The position numbers and the translations under genes are program-made. The notes below the pieces were generated by a model. That model was not told where the DNA came from. It ran no database searches and saw only the letters and a list, made by a program, of their open reading frames with translations. A stretch of 39,407 bases of DNA from a bacterium (GTDB lineage: Bacteria > Cyanobacteriota > Vampirovibrionia > Obscuribacterales > Obscuribacteraceae), in NCBI GenBank assembly GCA_018062085.1, contig JAGOSY010000039.1, positions 1-39,407 of the forward strand, in the 5' to 3' direction. This document shows positions 15,940 through 24,783 of this stretch, in pieces; the stretch's first letter is position 1, and each line of letters begins with the position of its first letter.

Positions 15940-18096
15940 TTACTGAGTGACGACCACAGGGCCGCTAACCACGAGGTTCTGAGTGGTGCTACCCCAGACG
16001 TCTGCAAAAATGTCCACTACCGCATATTCAGTCGGGGTGAAGGTCACCGAAACCTGAGCGTAGGACGTGCCGGTGATGGCAGCAGAGACAACGTCAGTGC
16101 CAGCAGAGCCAACACCGGCATAGCGACCACCAGGCACACGCAGACGAGCAGTCGGACCAGCCGCGCTCAACTTGGCCCAGTATTTGACCGTGGTCGGAAC
16201 GTTCGCCGGGCAAGCAATCTTGCCGACATTGATGCTCAGCGGGCTACCAGACAGGGCGTCGGTATCGGGAGTGAGCTTGAAGGCAATGCCGGAGCCAGGC
16301 TGACCAACCACACCAGTGGTGGTGACAGTGCCGTAGTCGGTGTAGGTGGTGTTGTTACCGGCAACGCCGCCCTCTTTCTGCGAGCTGACGGAGTTGCCAG
16401 CAGTACGACCAGTGCCGGGGCTGCCCAGCGAGGTGCGAACAGCAGCAGGGGCACCACCGGTGTACTGGGTCCAGTCATAAACAACAGCACGACCGCTGAC
16501 GTTGCTCGGCACCATTATTTGTGGCACAGCAGAGCCGCCCACAGTGTTGGTATCAAGACCATAGATTTCAACATCGGCGTTGTTCAAGAGAACCTCGCCA
16601 ACGGTGTTGCCGCGAGCAGTGAGGCTGTAGGAGACCTGACCTTGAATGGCCTGGAAGTTAATCCCGCCCAGCGTGTTGCCTTCAGCCGTGTTGGAGCGGA
16701 AGTTGCAAATTGACTGAATGTCGAAGCCGAGGCCGGTGTTGCCGGAGCAATCACAGCCAGTGACGGTTGCCGGAGCGGCAGCAACGAACAGAGGCACCTT
16801 GATACCAGCAACCGCAGCGCCCCAGACCTTGGTATTGGTGATGCTCCAGTTCAGGTTGTCCGTTTTGTAGTTGCCTGTGGCTGGAATGTTCAGGATGGCA
16901 GTCGTGCCAGTGCAGTTGATGAAGTTGGAAGCGTCCACAGTGACTGCCCGAGTCGGCATGGTCGAGAACGAGCTAGTGCCAGCAAAGCCGCTGTTGTTGA
17001 CAGTGTAGCCGCGCACCGTAGCCACCAGACCAAGCGGGAAAGCCGCATGGCCGAACATCATCTTGTCGACGGTGATGTAACCAGTGGTGCCAGTGAGGTT
17101 GATGCCAGATGCCTTCCAGTCGCTGCGGTCGATCAAAGTCAGACCGTCCTGGGTGCTCATGTCAGTGGTGTTCCAGCCACCAGAAATGGTGATCGGGTTG
17201 CCAGCCGAGCCGTTGCCAGAGAAGACCTGGTCGTAGACTGTGTTGCCGGTGCCGATAGAAACAACCGTCGGCTGCAGCATGTAGAACGTGCTGGAGCCGG
17301 TTGTACCGCGATAGCCCTTGGCCAGAGTGGCAGCAGTGGTCGCCTGAGCGTCGACATACACAGTCGTGCCGTTGACGCTCTGCACTGGATACCAAACTGC
17401 ATTGTCCGGCGAAATCAGCGAGTTCAGCGTCAAGCAATCGGCCGCAGATGGAGCTTTGGCGGCAAAAATATTGTCGAGCAGGACTGTCTTTGACGCCATC
17501 GAAATCAGCGCATGCAGCCGCACCGCGTTGATGGTCGCGCCAAGTGCTGCGCCGTTGTCAATCGTGACGGCCGTCCACTGGTTCGCGTTGAGTGCAATGC
17601 CAATAGTGGAGGACGAAACAACCGTGTTGCCCGCTGCATCACTACAGAGGTCAAGCCTGAGCGTGTTGGCCGCCAGAGCTGCTGTGCTGTAAATCCAGAA
17701 CGACAACTGCTGGTAAGCCGATAGGTTGAGGGCGCCAGTGGCAAAGTGTGCCATCTTGCCGGTGGTGAAGCCAGCGGCGCAGACGAGCTTGGAGCTGTTG
17801 CTACCTTGCTTGGGAGTCGGGGCTGTGGTGTTGGCGGTGGCGGTGACGTTGGCAGCTGCCGTCCAGGCGCCATCGCCGTAGATGAGCTGGTTCATTGCTG
17901 CCGAGAGAGTGACCAGAGGCGAGCCCTTGGTCCAAGTTGCGGTACCACTGCTGGTGCTGGGCTTGCCCATAACGCGAATGGTATCACCGGCGGCGGCAAC
18001 CGCTGCGGCCGACGCGAGGGTTTTCTTGCGGAGGGCGAATGTTGAACCGTTTGAGGCGTCTGAGCCCCCGACGAGGTCTACGAATTTGTTAGCCAT
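15940..18096 (-). CDS. Beta-helix protein with carbohydrate-binding-like domains (phage tail-spike type)
   Basis: 718 aa from the ATG at 18096, chosen because AAAGGA sits just upstream; a longer frame starts 22 codons earlier without such a site. The N-terminus MANKFVDLVGGSDASNGS with ALRKKTLASAA and GDTIRVM resembles phage structural and surface beta-helix proteins. Residues ~95-235 look like a jelly-roll carbohydrate-binding module (LSFWIYS, WTAVTIDNG). Residues ~310-560 have the N/G/T/S-rich short strands of a right-handed parallel beta-helix. Residues ~600-718 look like a second beta-sandwich. It is likely extracellular and binds or cuts glycans; no catalytic residue can be named. It lacks a Sec signal. 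Position before the Rhs gene suggests a receptor-binding or surface part of the same apparatus. Confidence 0.65.
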   Translation of the reverse strand: MANKFVDLVGGSDASNGSTFALRKKTLASAAAVAAAGDTIRVMGKPSTSSGTATWTKGSPLVTLSAAMNQLIYGDGAWTAAANVTATANTTAPTPKQGSNSSKLVCAAGFTTGKMAHFATGALNLSAYQQLSFWIYSTAALAANTLRLDLCSDAAGNTVVSSSTIGIALNANQWTAVTIDNGAALGATINAVRLHALISMASKTVLLDNIFAAKAPSAADCLTLNSLISPDNAVWYPVQSVNGTTVYVDAQATTAATLAKGYRGTTGSSTFYMLQPTVVSIGTGNTVYDQVFSGNGSAGNPITISGGWNTTDMSTQDGLTLIDRSDWKASGINLTGTTGYITVDKMMFGHAAFPLGLVATVRGYTVNNSGFAGTSSFSTMPTRAVTVDASNFINCTGTTAILNIPATGNYKTDNLNWSITNTKVWGAAVAGIKVPLFVAAAPATVTGCDCSGNTGLGFDIQSICNFRSNTAEGNTLGGINFQAIQGQVSYSLTARGNTVGEVLLNNADVEIYGLDTNTVGGSAVPQIMVPSNVSGRAVVYDWTQYTGGAPAAVRTSLGSPGTGRTAGNSVSSQKEGGVAGNNTTYTDYGTVTTTGVVGQPGSGIAFKLTPDTDALSGSPLSINVGKIACPANVPTTVKYWAKLSAAGPTARLRVPGGRYAGVGSAGTDVVSAAITGTSYAQVSVTFTPTEYAVVDIFADVWGSTTQNLVVSGPVVVTQ

Positions 18097-18121
18097 TATT
18101 TTTCCTTTGAATTGGTTTATT

Positions 18122-18180
18122 GGCAAATCGAAATGATTTGCCAGATGAATTTGCGCTTGCAAGGCTTCAATCCTTGTAAG
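18122..18180 (-). promoter_or_regulatory. Two hairpins in the leader of the beta-helix gene
   Basis: GGCAAATC (18122-18129) pairs with GATTTGCC (18135-18142), and CTTGCAAGG (18156-18164) pairs with CCTTGTAAG (18172-18180) with one mismatch. They lie 26-84 nt upstream of the ATG at 18096, inside a 417-bp gap (18097-18513) that otherwise shows nothing. They may regulate translation or stabilise the mRNA. Confidence 0.4.
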
Positions 18181-18513
18181 TCGCGGGTATTTTGAATCTG
18201 CGTGTGCAGACGATTACTTTTCTATTCGCAACAAGAATCTGGCGCCTGCGATGAGAAATCGGAGAGCGCAGAATCTGTTAACTGGGGGTCAATCGAATCT
18301 AACTGCGCACTTAAAAGAAGGTGCTTAGTTAGGAAAATGGGGGCGAGGAAAAGAGGGAAGCGGGGCTGGTTTGAGTTTTCAGACTTAGCCGAGAAGTCGA
18401 TGAACCATAATGCCTTGTTCTCAGTCTCATGATTTCCGCGCTCTATCAGACGCCTCTGATCTTGATTTCCTAGCCCTATCAGCCACTCCCTACTAAGTTC
18501 TTGCCTTGAAGAA

Positions 18514-19089
18514 TCACTTTTTCTTCGGCACCGTAACTGGTGTCGGTGCAACCGGCTCATCAACCAGCTGATTCCACAGCTGACGAACAGCCGGATCTTT
18601 CAGCGCCTTGGCCAGGTCCGCCTTGTTCTTCGCCAGCTCAGCTTCCGCCAACTTGAGCGAAGTCTGCAGCACCTGCTGATACAACACGAAGATCTGTTCA
18701 GAACTCAAGTTCTGGTTCATGCCCTGTTCGCAAAGTCTAAACAGGCTCTCCCTTTGGAAGTTTATGAACTGTGACCTTCGAGCCAAGTCGATCACCGCAG
18801 TCTGGAACTCCAGCTGCGTTTTAACATCAACATTGGGGTTGTCGAGTTTGACCTGGGCCAGCATGCTCGCCACAGCAGACATCGCAACGTCAGGACTTGG
18901 CTCCGAGCAAACAGCCATACCTGCACCGTTAGGCTTTGGAACCATGATGATGGCCCGCGCCGAAGCGTCCAAGTCAACGACAGTGGGCTGACCTACTGTG
19001 AGGGGGTGTACTCGCACTGACGGAGCCACAGCACAGCCGCCAAGAGTAAGCGCGACGATTGCCGCGAGAATTAGAGAGGATACTCTCAT
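18514..19089 (-). CDS. Lipoprotein with coiled-coil C-terminus
   Basis: 191 aa from the ATG at 19089, preceded by AAAGGA. The signal sequence ends in a lipobox LTLGGC with the lipidated cysteine at residue 19. The mature part has two further Cys, a long helical region (SSEQIFVLYQQVLQTSLKLAEAELAKNKADLAKAL) and a Pro/Lys-rich end. This is the pattern of a periplasmic lipoprotein that may form oligomers; no named family is recognised. It begins 20 bp after the 85-aa gene in the same leftward run and precedes the beta-helix gene. Confidence 0.7.
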   Translation of the reverse strand: MRVSSLILAAIVALTLGGCAVAPSVRVHPLTVGQPTVVDLDASARAIIMVPKPNGAGMAVCSEPSPDVAMSAVASMLAQVKLDNPNVDVKTQLEFQTAVIDLARRSQFINFQRESLFRLCEQGMNQNLSSEQIFVLYQQVLQTSLKLAEAELAKNKADLAKALKDPAVRQLWNQLVDEPVAPTPVTVPKKK

Positions 19090-19109
19090 ACGTTTTCCTT
19101 TCTTTTGCC

Positions 19110-19367
19110 TCACCAGAGGAACCTATTTCGCTCCACAAGGCTGGCAAATGGGGCCTTGCTGTCACTAGCACTAAATTCCAGAGCACTGGAAGCGGGAACA
19201 AACAAAGGCGAGAAATCCGGTTGCGCCATTTTGGAATAGTCGCAATCGGTACAATTAGATTTGGTGGCTCCAGCCAAGCCAACTTGTACAGAAGTGAGGG
19301 CTTGCTGGTCCAGAAGGAGTTCTTGAGCAGCCGCCTCATGCAGAGGAGCAAAATCAGGCTGATCCAT
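19110..19367 (-). CDS. 85-aa protein with a repeated MxQPDFxPL motif
   Basis: A small acidic protein: MDQPDFAPL at residues 1-9 and MAQPDFSPL at 47-55 are two copies of one motif, each followed by an Ala/Ser-rich helix. Two Cys (SNCTDCD) lie between. ATG at 19367, with only a weak AAGAGA upstream. It is 28 bp after the membrane-protein gene and 20 bp before the lipoprotein gene, so it is almost certainly in the same transcript. Function unknown; the repeat suggests a short peptide that docks to a partner twice. Confidence 0.55.
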   Translation of the reverse strand: MDQPDFAPLHEAAAQELLLDQQALTSVQVGLAGATKSNCTDCDYSKMAQPDFSPLFVPASSALEFSASDSKAPFASLVERNRFLW

Positions 19368-19395
19368 GTTTAAGTCTCTTTCTTGAGATTCAGAG

Positions 19396-19941
19396 TTAAG
19401 AACTGGGCGGCTCCGTGAGAGTCGCAGGATCTGCAGGCGGAGCTGCCAGATCGGCAGGAGGTGCCGGGGGCAATGTAGGAGGAGTCGCCGGAGGTACTAC
19501 AGGAGGCTCAGCCGGAGGATTACCAGGGTAGAACTGCCCTTCCAACACAGGGATGATCAGCGTCGTTAGAATCAGAACTACCGAGCCAAGATACGGTTGG
19601 TACCAATCAAACGTGGCAAATGGGCCACCGACCGCGAACACGAAGGCCGTGAAAGCCAGGCAGGCAGTGAGCCAGTGGAACATTTTACTTGCAACGAAAC
19701 CAGCAGGCTGGGTTTTGACGTAGCAAACATACAGCGGAGTCAGTGCAAGCAGCACACCGAAAACGCCCCAACTGAGCCACAGAGGCGGGTTGTTGCTCTC
19801 AGTAATACCAGAGATAGCAATATATGCAGCAAGAATATCCGCTGGAATGTAGCGTACTAACTTTTCTGCGTAAGAGTCTGTGTCCTTGCTATTCGGAGGC
19901 GGCTCCTGCGCAGCAAATAGCCTTTTAAAAGGATTGAACAT
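19396..19941 (-). CDS. Multi-pass membrane protein with Pro-rich tail
   Basis: 181 aa from the ATG at 19941, chosen because AAGGAG lies 6 nt upstream. Hydrophobic segments at about 32-46, 53-75, 86-107 and 116-134 give three or four membrane passes. Residues 141-181 are a Pro/Ala tail built of PP repeats, typical of an extended arm reaching out of the membrane. It may be a holin-like or anchoring component for the exported proteins that follow; this is inferred from context. No family is recognised. Confidence 0.65.
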   Translation of the reverse strand: MFNPFKRLFAAQEPPPNSKDTDSYAEKLVRYIPADILAAYIAISGITESNNPPLWLSWGVFGVLLALTPLYVCYVKTQPAGFVASKMFHWLTACLAFTAFVFAVGGPFATFDWYQPYLGSVVLILTTLIIPVLEGQFYPGNPPAEPPVVPPATPPTLPPAPPADLAAPPADPATLTEPPSS

Positions 19942-19972
19942 ATAGTTCTCCTTTTTAGGTTGTTTATTATTA

Positions 19973-20000
19973 GAGCAGTGAACTTTTGGCCACTGCTCAA
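19973..20000 (-). promoter_or_regulatory. Inverted repeat in the leader of the membrane-protein gene
   Basis: GAGCAGTG and CACTGCTC form an 8-bp stem with a loop of about 10 nt, some 30-60 nt upstream of the ATG at 19941. No T run follows on the leftward strand. Possible leader hairpin or operator. Confidence 0.35.
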
Positions 20001-20181
20001 TTAGACTTTCAGCAGAGCAACCTGATTGAAAGGCAAGTCGAAACCAGCCTCTAATCAACCGCTCAGCGCAATGGCCAACTGCATTCGACGCATCTATATA
20101 AAACAGATGAATCAATATCGCTGGCAGAAACCATCGAGAACCACGTTCAAATGGCTTGTGTCAACGCTATTCAATCTAACT

Positions 20182-20209
20182 AAGGGGAAGATCAATCGAC
20201 CTTCCCCTT
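20182..20209 (-). terminator. Probable terminator after the Gly/Met-rich gene
   Basis: AAGGGGAAG (20182-20190) pairs with CTTCCCCTT (20201-20209) across 10 nt, just after the stop codon at 20234. The T tract is short and broken, so termination may be partial and allow read-through into the rest of the run. Confidence 0.45.
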
Positions 20210-20233
20210 TCAGATTTCAGCCAATTTTGTCAA

Positions 20234-21070
20234 TCAAGCAGCCACAGGCAACGCTTCTGCTAAGAAACGCTTGAGCCGCTTTGAGACATTGTCGAGCTTA
20301 GTCAGAGCAACGAGACTACCTTCACTATGCTCAGAAGGTCCAACCTGAGCCATCAGGCCCTGGAGAACTTGTACGGCTTCCACTTCAAACATGAGCCTGG
20401 TGGCTTCCGGAAGTTCGCCAAAGGCCGGCAGCTCCCGCAGAGCAGGAAGAGTGATCTCACTGTTCTTCTTATCATCGCCAAACGAAAGTGCTTCTCGCAC
20501 ATGGGCCGGAAGGAAATCGGCAGGATTTTGAAACCCCGCGATATTTGGCATACCGGGGATATTTGGCATGCCCGGGATATTGGACAGACCTGAACCCATG
20601 CCCATACCGACATTCGCACCACCAATGCCGAACTGACCACCACCTGGTCCGCTTCTGCGCACAGAGCCGCCAAACATATCCATTCCAGCACCAGCGGCAG
20701 GGTCGAAGCCCAATGATCCGCGGCTTTGGTTGCCTTGCTCAGAGTAAGCGAATGGACTTGCCGAATTCTTAGGAGCAGTGAGCTGGTGATGCCGACCAGC
20801 TGAGTGAGCTGGCTCGACGAAAACATCACTCTTGAGTTCCGCCTTGAAGCGCTCAGCAAGATTGTGAGCCTGGTCCCAAGGAAGAAGATCGGTTTTCGGC
20901 TTCTCTATCAAAGCTACTTCCAGCCAAGATTTACCAGCAATCTTCTCCAGGCAGAAGAGTGTTCGCGCTCTTGCCGAACGTAGAAAGTAGCTGCGCTTCA
21001 TGATGATGTGCCGCAGAGCGTGGCTCATTTCAATAAGGAAGGCTGGCTGTGGGACTGAGTTATTTTGCAT
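20234..21070 (-). CDS. Gly/Met-rich protein of unknown function, first gene of the Rhs run
   Basis: 278 aa from the ATG at 21070, preceded by AAAGGA. The N-terminal ~90 residues are a helical domain with several Arg/His (SHALRHIIMKRSYFLRSARARTL). The middle is low complexity, rich in Gly, Met, Asn and Pro, with a short tandem repeat of NIPGMP. The C-terminal 100 residues are helical again (AHVREALSFGDD to the end). The layout, folded ends with a flexible middle, suits a scaffold or structural protein. It lies at the head of the leftward run and is followed by a hairpin, so it may also be expressed on its own. I do not recognise a family. Confidence 0.6.
   Translation of the reverse strand: MQNNSVPQPAFLIEMSHALRHIIMKRSYFLRSARARTLFCLEKIAGKSWLEVALIEKPKTDLLPWDQAHNLAERFKAELKSDVFVEPAHSAGRHHQLTAPKNSASPFAYSEQGNQSRGSLGFDPAAGAGMDMFGGSVRRSGPGGGQFGIGGANVGMGMGSGLSNIPGMPNIPGMPNIAGFQNPADFLPAHVREALSFGDDKKNSEITLPALRELPAFGELPEATRLMFEVEAVQVLQGLMAQVGPSEHSEGSLVALTKLDNVSKRLKRFLAEALPVAA
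20535..20583 (-). repeat. Short tandem repeat encoding NIPGMP units
   Basis: About three 18-bp units built on GATATTTGGCAT and CCGGGGAT, in frame within the Gly/Met-rich gene. Tandem repeats of whole codons like this can change copy number without breaking the frame. Confidence 0.5.
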
Positions 21071-22616
21071 GTGGAATTCCTTTATATATTGATCTCGATC
21101 TAGATTTTTGATCGAAGTGCGGTTGTCAACAAGTCCTGCCAAGTGCTTCGGTATAAGCAAGCCAAGCAAGACAGAATGAAGTACTAGCCCTAGTTGTTAG
21201 GCTTCTTGCAATTTATATTTATCCAGGCATTATGAGTTGTGCTATTGACGCGACAAGCTCAATTTCTTCCTCTTCAACTGAAGATTCAGACTCATGTTCG
21301 TCTATAGACCAACTTCCTTAGACTCAACTCATTGACCGTGGTTCATGAACGACGTTAGCAATTTGGAAGTGCCTCAGGCCATGGAGCAGAAAATACTCGA
21401 GCAGACGGAGTCGCGTAAACCACGCAAGCTAGTTCTCAATCAATATAGATTGCCGATGGCGTTTTCCATGAATCACCAAAATCAACCTACTTAGTATCGT
21501 CTCGCTCGGCCATTCAAAATTACTAGCAATAGTCTTAGTTGTGCTGCTACCGCCCGGTAAAGGATGAAGTGAACTTGAGGCGAAGGGGGAAATAGGAGAG
21601 GTGTTGGTGTTGGCCTTTGAAAAAACTGATTTGAAATTGTTCCTCACTATAGAGTCCCCACATTCTCAAAAGCCACCACAAAAAATGCAGCCCCGTTCGC
21701 TCGCCTATTTACCAAGCAGTAAATTCAAACGGGCAAGACCTTAGCTCTGCAACCTATACAGCCCCTGCGCTCTTGTCTCTTGTTCCTCATTCGCTGCAAT
21801 TCTCACTCATTTATTGACGCTAATATTTCATTCTCTCGTTAGCGCCGAATCTTTAACACAAAATAAAAGCGACCTCAGCTCTACCCCTAGCGCTAAGATC
21901 ACCAAAGCCTTTTGCATAGATTAGCAAAAGGCTTGCTATTTGAGCAATTGCGACGATCAAGCAAAGCTAAAATCTGATGCTTTGAAACGCTATTGAACTC
22001 AAAATCAATGAACTAAGTAAAGAAAAACCCTCGCGCTAGTCACCAGCTGTGATGCTTCGGTTATATGCATTAATTACACCCATTCATTGCCGAAGTATTT
22101 TTATTGACCACTTCCAATCTCTTGGCCGCCAATAAATGGCTGTATATAGGCAATATTCCTGATTCTGAATTACTTTCCTGTTTTCAAGCAGGGGACCACA
22201 TTGAGTTATCACCTCCAATTCATGGGTTATTCATAAAGTCGATAAATCCACATGAAATAGCTGTCGTTTGATATTTTCACAACAGCTGGAGTAGTCAAAC
22301 CTAACTTATAGCTACCGAAATTGACACTCACAGCTGGGACCCTTTGCATTTACCAATAGCGTTTTCAATAGCTGCGATTTCAGAATCATTGAAAATGATC
22401 TAGCTATTTCTTCACCCAGCATCTCCTTTCTAGATAGAAATATCCCTCGACAACAAGCCTTTCCCAAGCAATAATCTAAGTCTTAGCGAACGAGCAGTCG
22501 CTTCCAACCAAGACGAGTGATTTTATTCGCTTTTCCTTTAGATACTCGAAAAGCCTTATTCATCAGCCTCTTGCAGAGTGATCAACTCGTGAATAATAAC
22601 AACGCTTCACAATAAA
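21071..22616. other. 1.5-kb region without a supported gene
   Basis: No frame here has a convincing start, length or family match. The part next to 21070 probably holds the promoter of the Rhs run: reading leftward, TTGACA at 21129-21124 is a possible -35 box, with no clear -10. A hairpin with 11-bp perfect arms lies at 21905-21934. The rest is AT-rich with many short frames. It may carry an unrecognised RNA gene or a decayed gene. Confidence 0.4.
21905..21934. repeat. Hairpin with 11-bp perfect stem
   Basis: AAGCCTTTTGC and GCAAAAGGCTT separated by 8 nt, in the middle of the gene-free stretch. Stem length fits a terminator, but neither side has a T run. It may end an unrecognised small RNA. 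Confidence 0.4.
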
Positions 22617-24275
22617 TTAGCAGTAATCTTTGGCCTTTTGCTTTATCGCCAAAGCCTCTATCTTTCGACAAGCACTACAGCCAGTACCGCGCTCTAGCAT
22701 ATGTTGTACTGACCGCTCATAGGTCTTACTGCATGGACAGCGCCATTTAATCGCTTTAGTAGTCGTGGCAACGACATCACTGGCTGTTCTACCAGCGTTG
22801 TCATCGGCATGCATCAACTTCGCTAGCTCAGGGTGGATGGTCCTTAAAGAGTTAGTGACTGAAACTTGTCTGTTGGCACAAAACGGACAATCTGTGCCCT
22901 TTATCGCTCTTTGATAGACTTCGGCCATCCACTCGTGATCTGGCCCAGCCTGACACTTCCACCAAACCTTACTGCGGCAACCTGCTGCAGTATTCCAGGG
23001 CGTGCGATCGCCATTTCGCTCCTGAAACCACTGCTCAGCTAGCCCTTCTCTGGCATTGTCCACATTGTCGGGCAGTAAAGCACAGCTGCGGCACTGATCA
23101 ACTCCAGCCAGCAACTCCGCTGGCGAGGCCTGATAGATATGCTCATAGAAACAATAGAACCAATATTTCTTGCGCGAGTCAGCCAATATCAGCTCTGGAT
23201 CTATCGGCTTCTCCTCTCCACTCTTGCTGTCAATTGCGACATTCTTCTCTGGGTGCCAGCGTTTCAAGATATAGGGAGAGACGCTGAGTAGAGTCGGTGC
23301 ATCCGATCTTTTGCCAGCGCAATACGGGCAATTCTCAGGGTTGGGCTGTGTGCGGCGACACACAGCCTTATTAAATGTGTGCCCCTCAGAGCAGCGGAAA
23401 GCAGCTACAACATGGCTACCGGGCTTGATATTGATTGGACTAAGCTCGGGATCGCTTGGAACAAACAAGAACTCTCTTGCTATGTGCCTATACTTAAGAG
23501 CCGCCAGTGAATTTTCATCATCCTCCTTTGCACAAGTCGGGCAGCCATCTTTGTACAATTCGGCCAAACTGCGAGCAAATCGGTGACCGGCATTCTTCGC
23601 GCACTTCCAGCGAACTCGATGATTGACAGGCAGTCTCTTCGGGTCGAAACCAACATTTTCTCGCGTTCTAAGAAACATATTCCAGACATCCGGCCGACCG
23701 CGCTTTCTTTCAACGCTCTCAGCCATCAAATTTACCCGCTTATCCTTACAACATTTGCGGCACGGACAGCCCTGCTTGGGTTCCTGACTAATGGGGTTAA
23801 GGCGGTCCATTATCCGCGAACTATACACAAGCTCCCCTCCACTAGGGCACTTGAACAGCCAATAGCTCTGCGACCAAGGCGAAATATCCTTGACTCTGGT
23901 AGCTCGCCTTCTATCTCGAACGATTTCTTTCTGCAGCCACTTCGGGATGACTTGTGGCGGCTTCGGCCTAGGGTCGCGACCAGCACAGATGTAACAACCT
24001 TGGTCTTTAGTACCTTCATCCCAGGCCCGCGCTCTGATGTTTATTGCAACCTCGATAAATTCACCACAGCGGCCATGTCGCCAGCGGACCACTCGGTTTG
24101 AACCAGCAGAAACATCATCAGCTGAGTAAGGCCCAAGGTCTTCGTATTCGCATGCTAACGCCGGGTGGCTCCTCCTTAGCGGAATACCGCGAAATACCTT
24201 CATCAGCGGATCTTGCCCAATCGTTTTGACTCGACTGCTCGATCTCGGTAGGTCCTTTAGTTTCTTCTTGGCCAT
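22617..24275 (-). CDS. Protein with seven treble-clef-like zinc units
   Basis: 552 aa. Seven blocks each have an aromatic strand, a C-x-n-C/H pair, a helix with R or S, and a closing CPxCA-type pair: about 63-100, 138-176, 222-250, 292-321, 371-398, 437-468 and 510-536. The unit WWKCQAGPDHEW followed by GTDCPFCA is the clearest and matches the zinc-ribbon/treble-clef repeat (DUF4379 type, from memory) found in predicted nucleases and mobile-element proteins. It should bind zinc and probably DNA. No separate nuclease domain is visible, so it may be a DNA-binding or regulatory protein. ATG at 24275. It lies alone, 0.5 kb downstream of the mobilisation genes on the same strand. Confidence 0.75.
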   Translation of the reverse strand: MAKKKLKDLPRSSSRVKTIGQDPLMKVFRGIPLRRSHPALACEYEDLGPYSADDVSAGSNRVVRWRHGRCGEFIEVAINIRARAWDEGTKDQGCYICAGRDPRPKPPQVIPKWLQKEIVRDRRRATRVKDISPWSQSYWLFKCPSGGELVYSSRIMDRLNPISQEPKQGCPCRKCCKDKRVNLMAESVERKRGRPDVWNMFLRTRENVGFDPKRLPVNHRVRWKCAKNAGHRFARSLAELYKDGCPTCAKEDDENSLAALKYRHIAREFLFVPSDPELSPINIKPGSHVVAAFRCSEGHTFNKAVCRRTQPNPENCPYCAGKRSDAPTLLSVSPYILKRWHPEKNVAIDSKSGEEKPIDPELILADSRKKYWFYCFYEHIYQASPAELLAGVDQCRSCALLPDNVDNAREGLAEQWFQERNGDRTPWNTAAGCRSKVWWKCQAGPDHEWMAEVYQRAIKGTDCPFCANRQVSVTNSLRTIHPELAKLMHADDNAGRTASDVVATTTKAIKWRCPCSKTYERSVQHMLERGTGCSACRKIEALAIKQKAKDYC

Positions 24276-24783
24276 CTGCTCTAGGTGCTTTCTAACCTAC
24301 TTTCGATCACGACTGCTCAATCATACTGAAGCTTTTGCCTTTATTACCCAATCAGCATGAAAGCGCTCACAGAAAAACCTAGCACTATATAAAAAATGCA
24401 ATTTGCCTAATGTCTTGTATCGAGTAGCCCTGCTAACTTTTGTAAAAATGCTCCGGACAAATCGGCGGTGACAAAACCTTTGTCATGCGTCAAAAGCTGG
24501 CAGTATTTAGACGCCTGGCTCCAAGGCAATGGCAGGCAAACAAAACTTGACACTTTATTCGGATTGTCTTTAGAAAGCACAAAAAATTTCGAGAACTCTG
24601 AAAAGCCGTAGTTGTTAGGCTTTAACAGGCGTTGGAAAAATCAAATATTACAACAGTTTGCAATTAGCCCCCGATAATGATGCACGGCTCATAGTCAAGA
24701 AGCAATCGCCAAGCAGATCTTCATCGACCAAAAAGAGCTTTTAACAATCACAAGGGCGGGGACGCCAGTTTCCGGTTTTCGCT
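24276..24783. other. 0.5-kb gene-free stretch with an inverted repeat
   Basis: No supported gene. A small perfect repeat, TGACAAA (24469-24475) and TTTGTCA (24479-24485) with a 3-nt loop, could be a binding site. No clear terminator follows the basic-protein gene on the leftward strand. Confidence 0.35.

Noticed and set aside
15778..16713. Long open frame opposite the beta-helix gene
   Set aside because: Antisense to a well-supported gene, no start signal and residue composition (Arg/Ala/Val-rich) typical of a shadow.
18222..18563. Leftward frame between lipoprotein and beta-helix genes
   Set aside because: Overlaps the end of the lipoprotein gene in another frame, no ribosome site, no domain.
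21429..21647. Small leftward frame in the gene-free block
   Set aside because: Ser/Thr-rich chance composition, no ribosome site and no similarity to any family I know.
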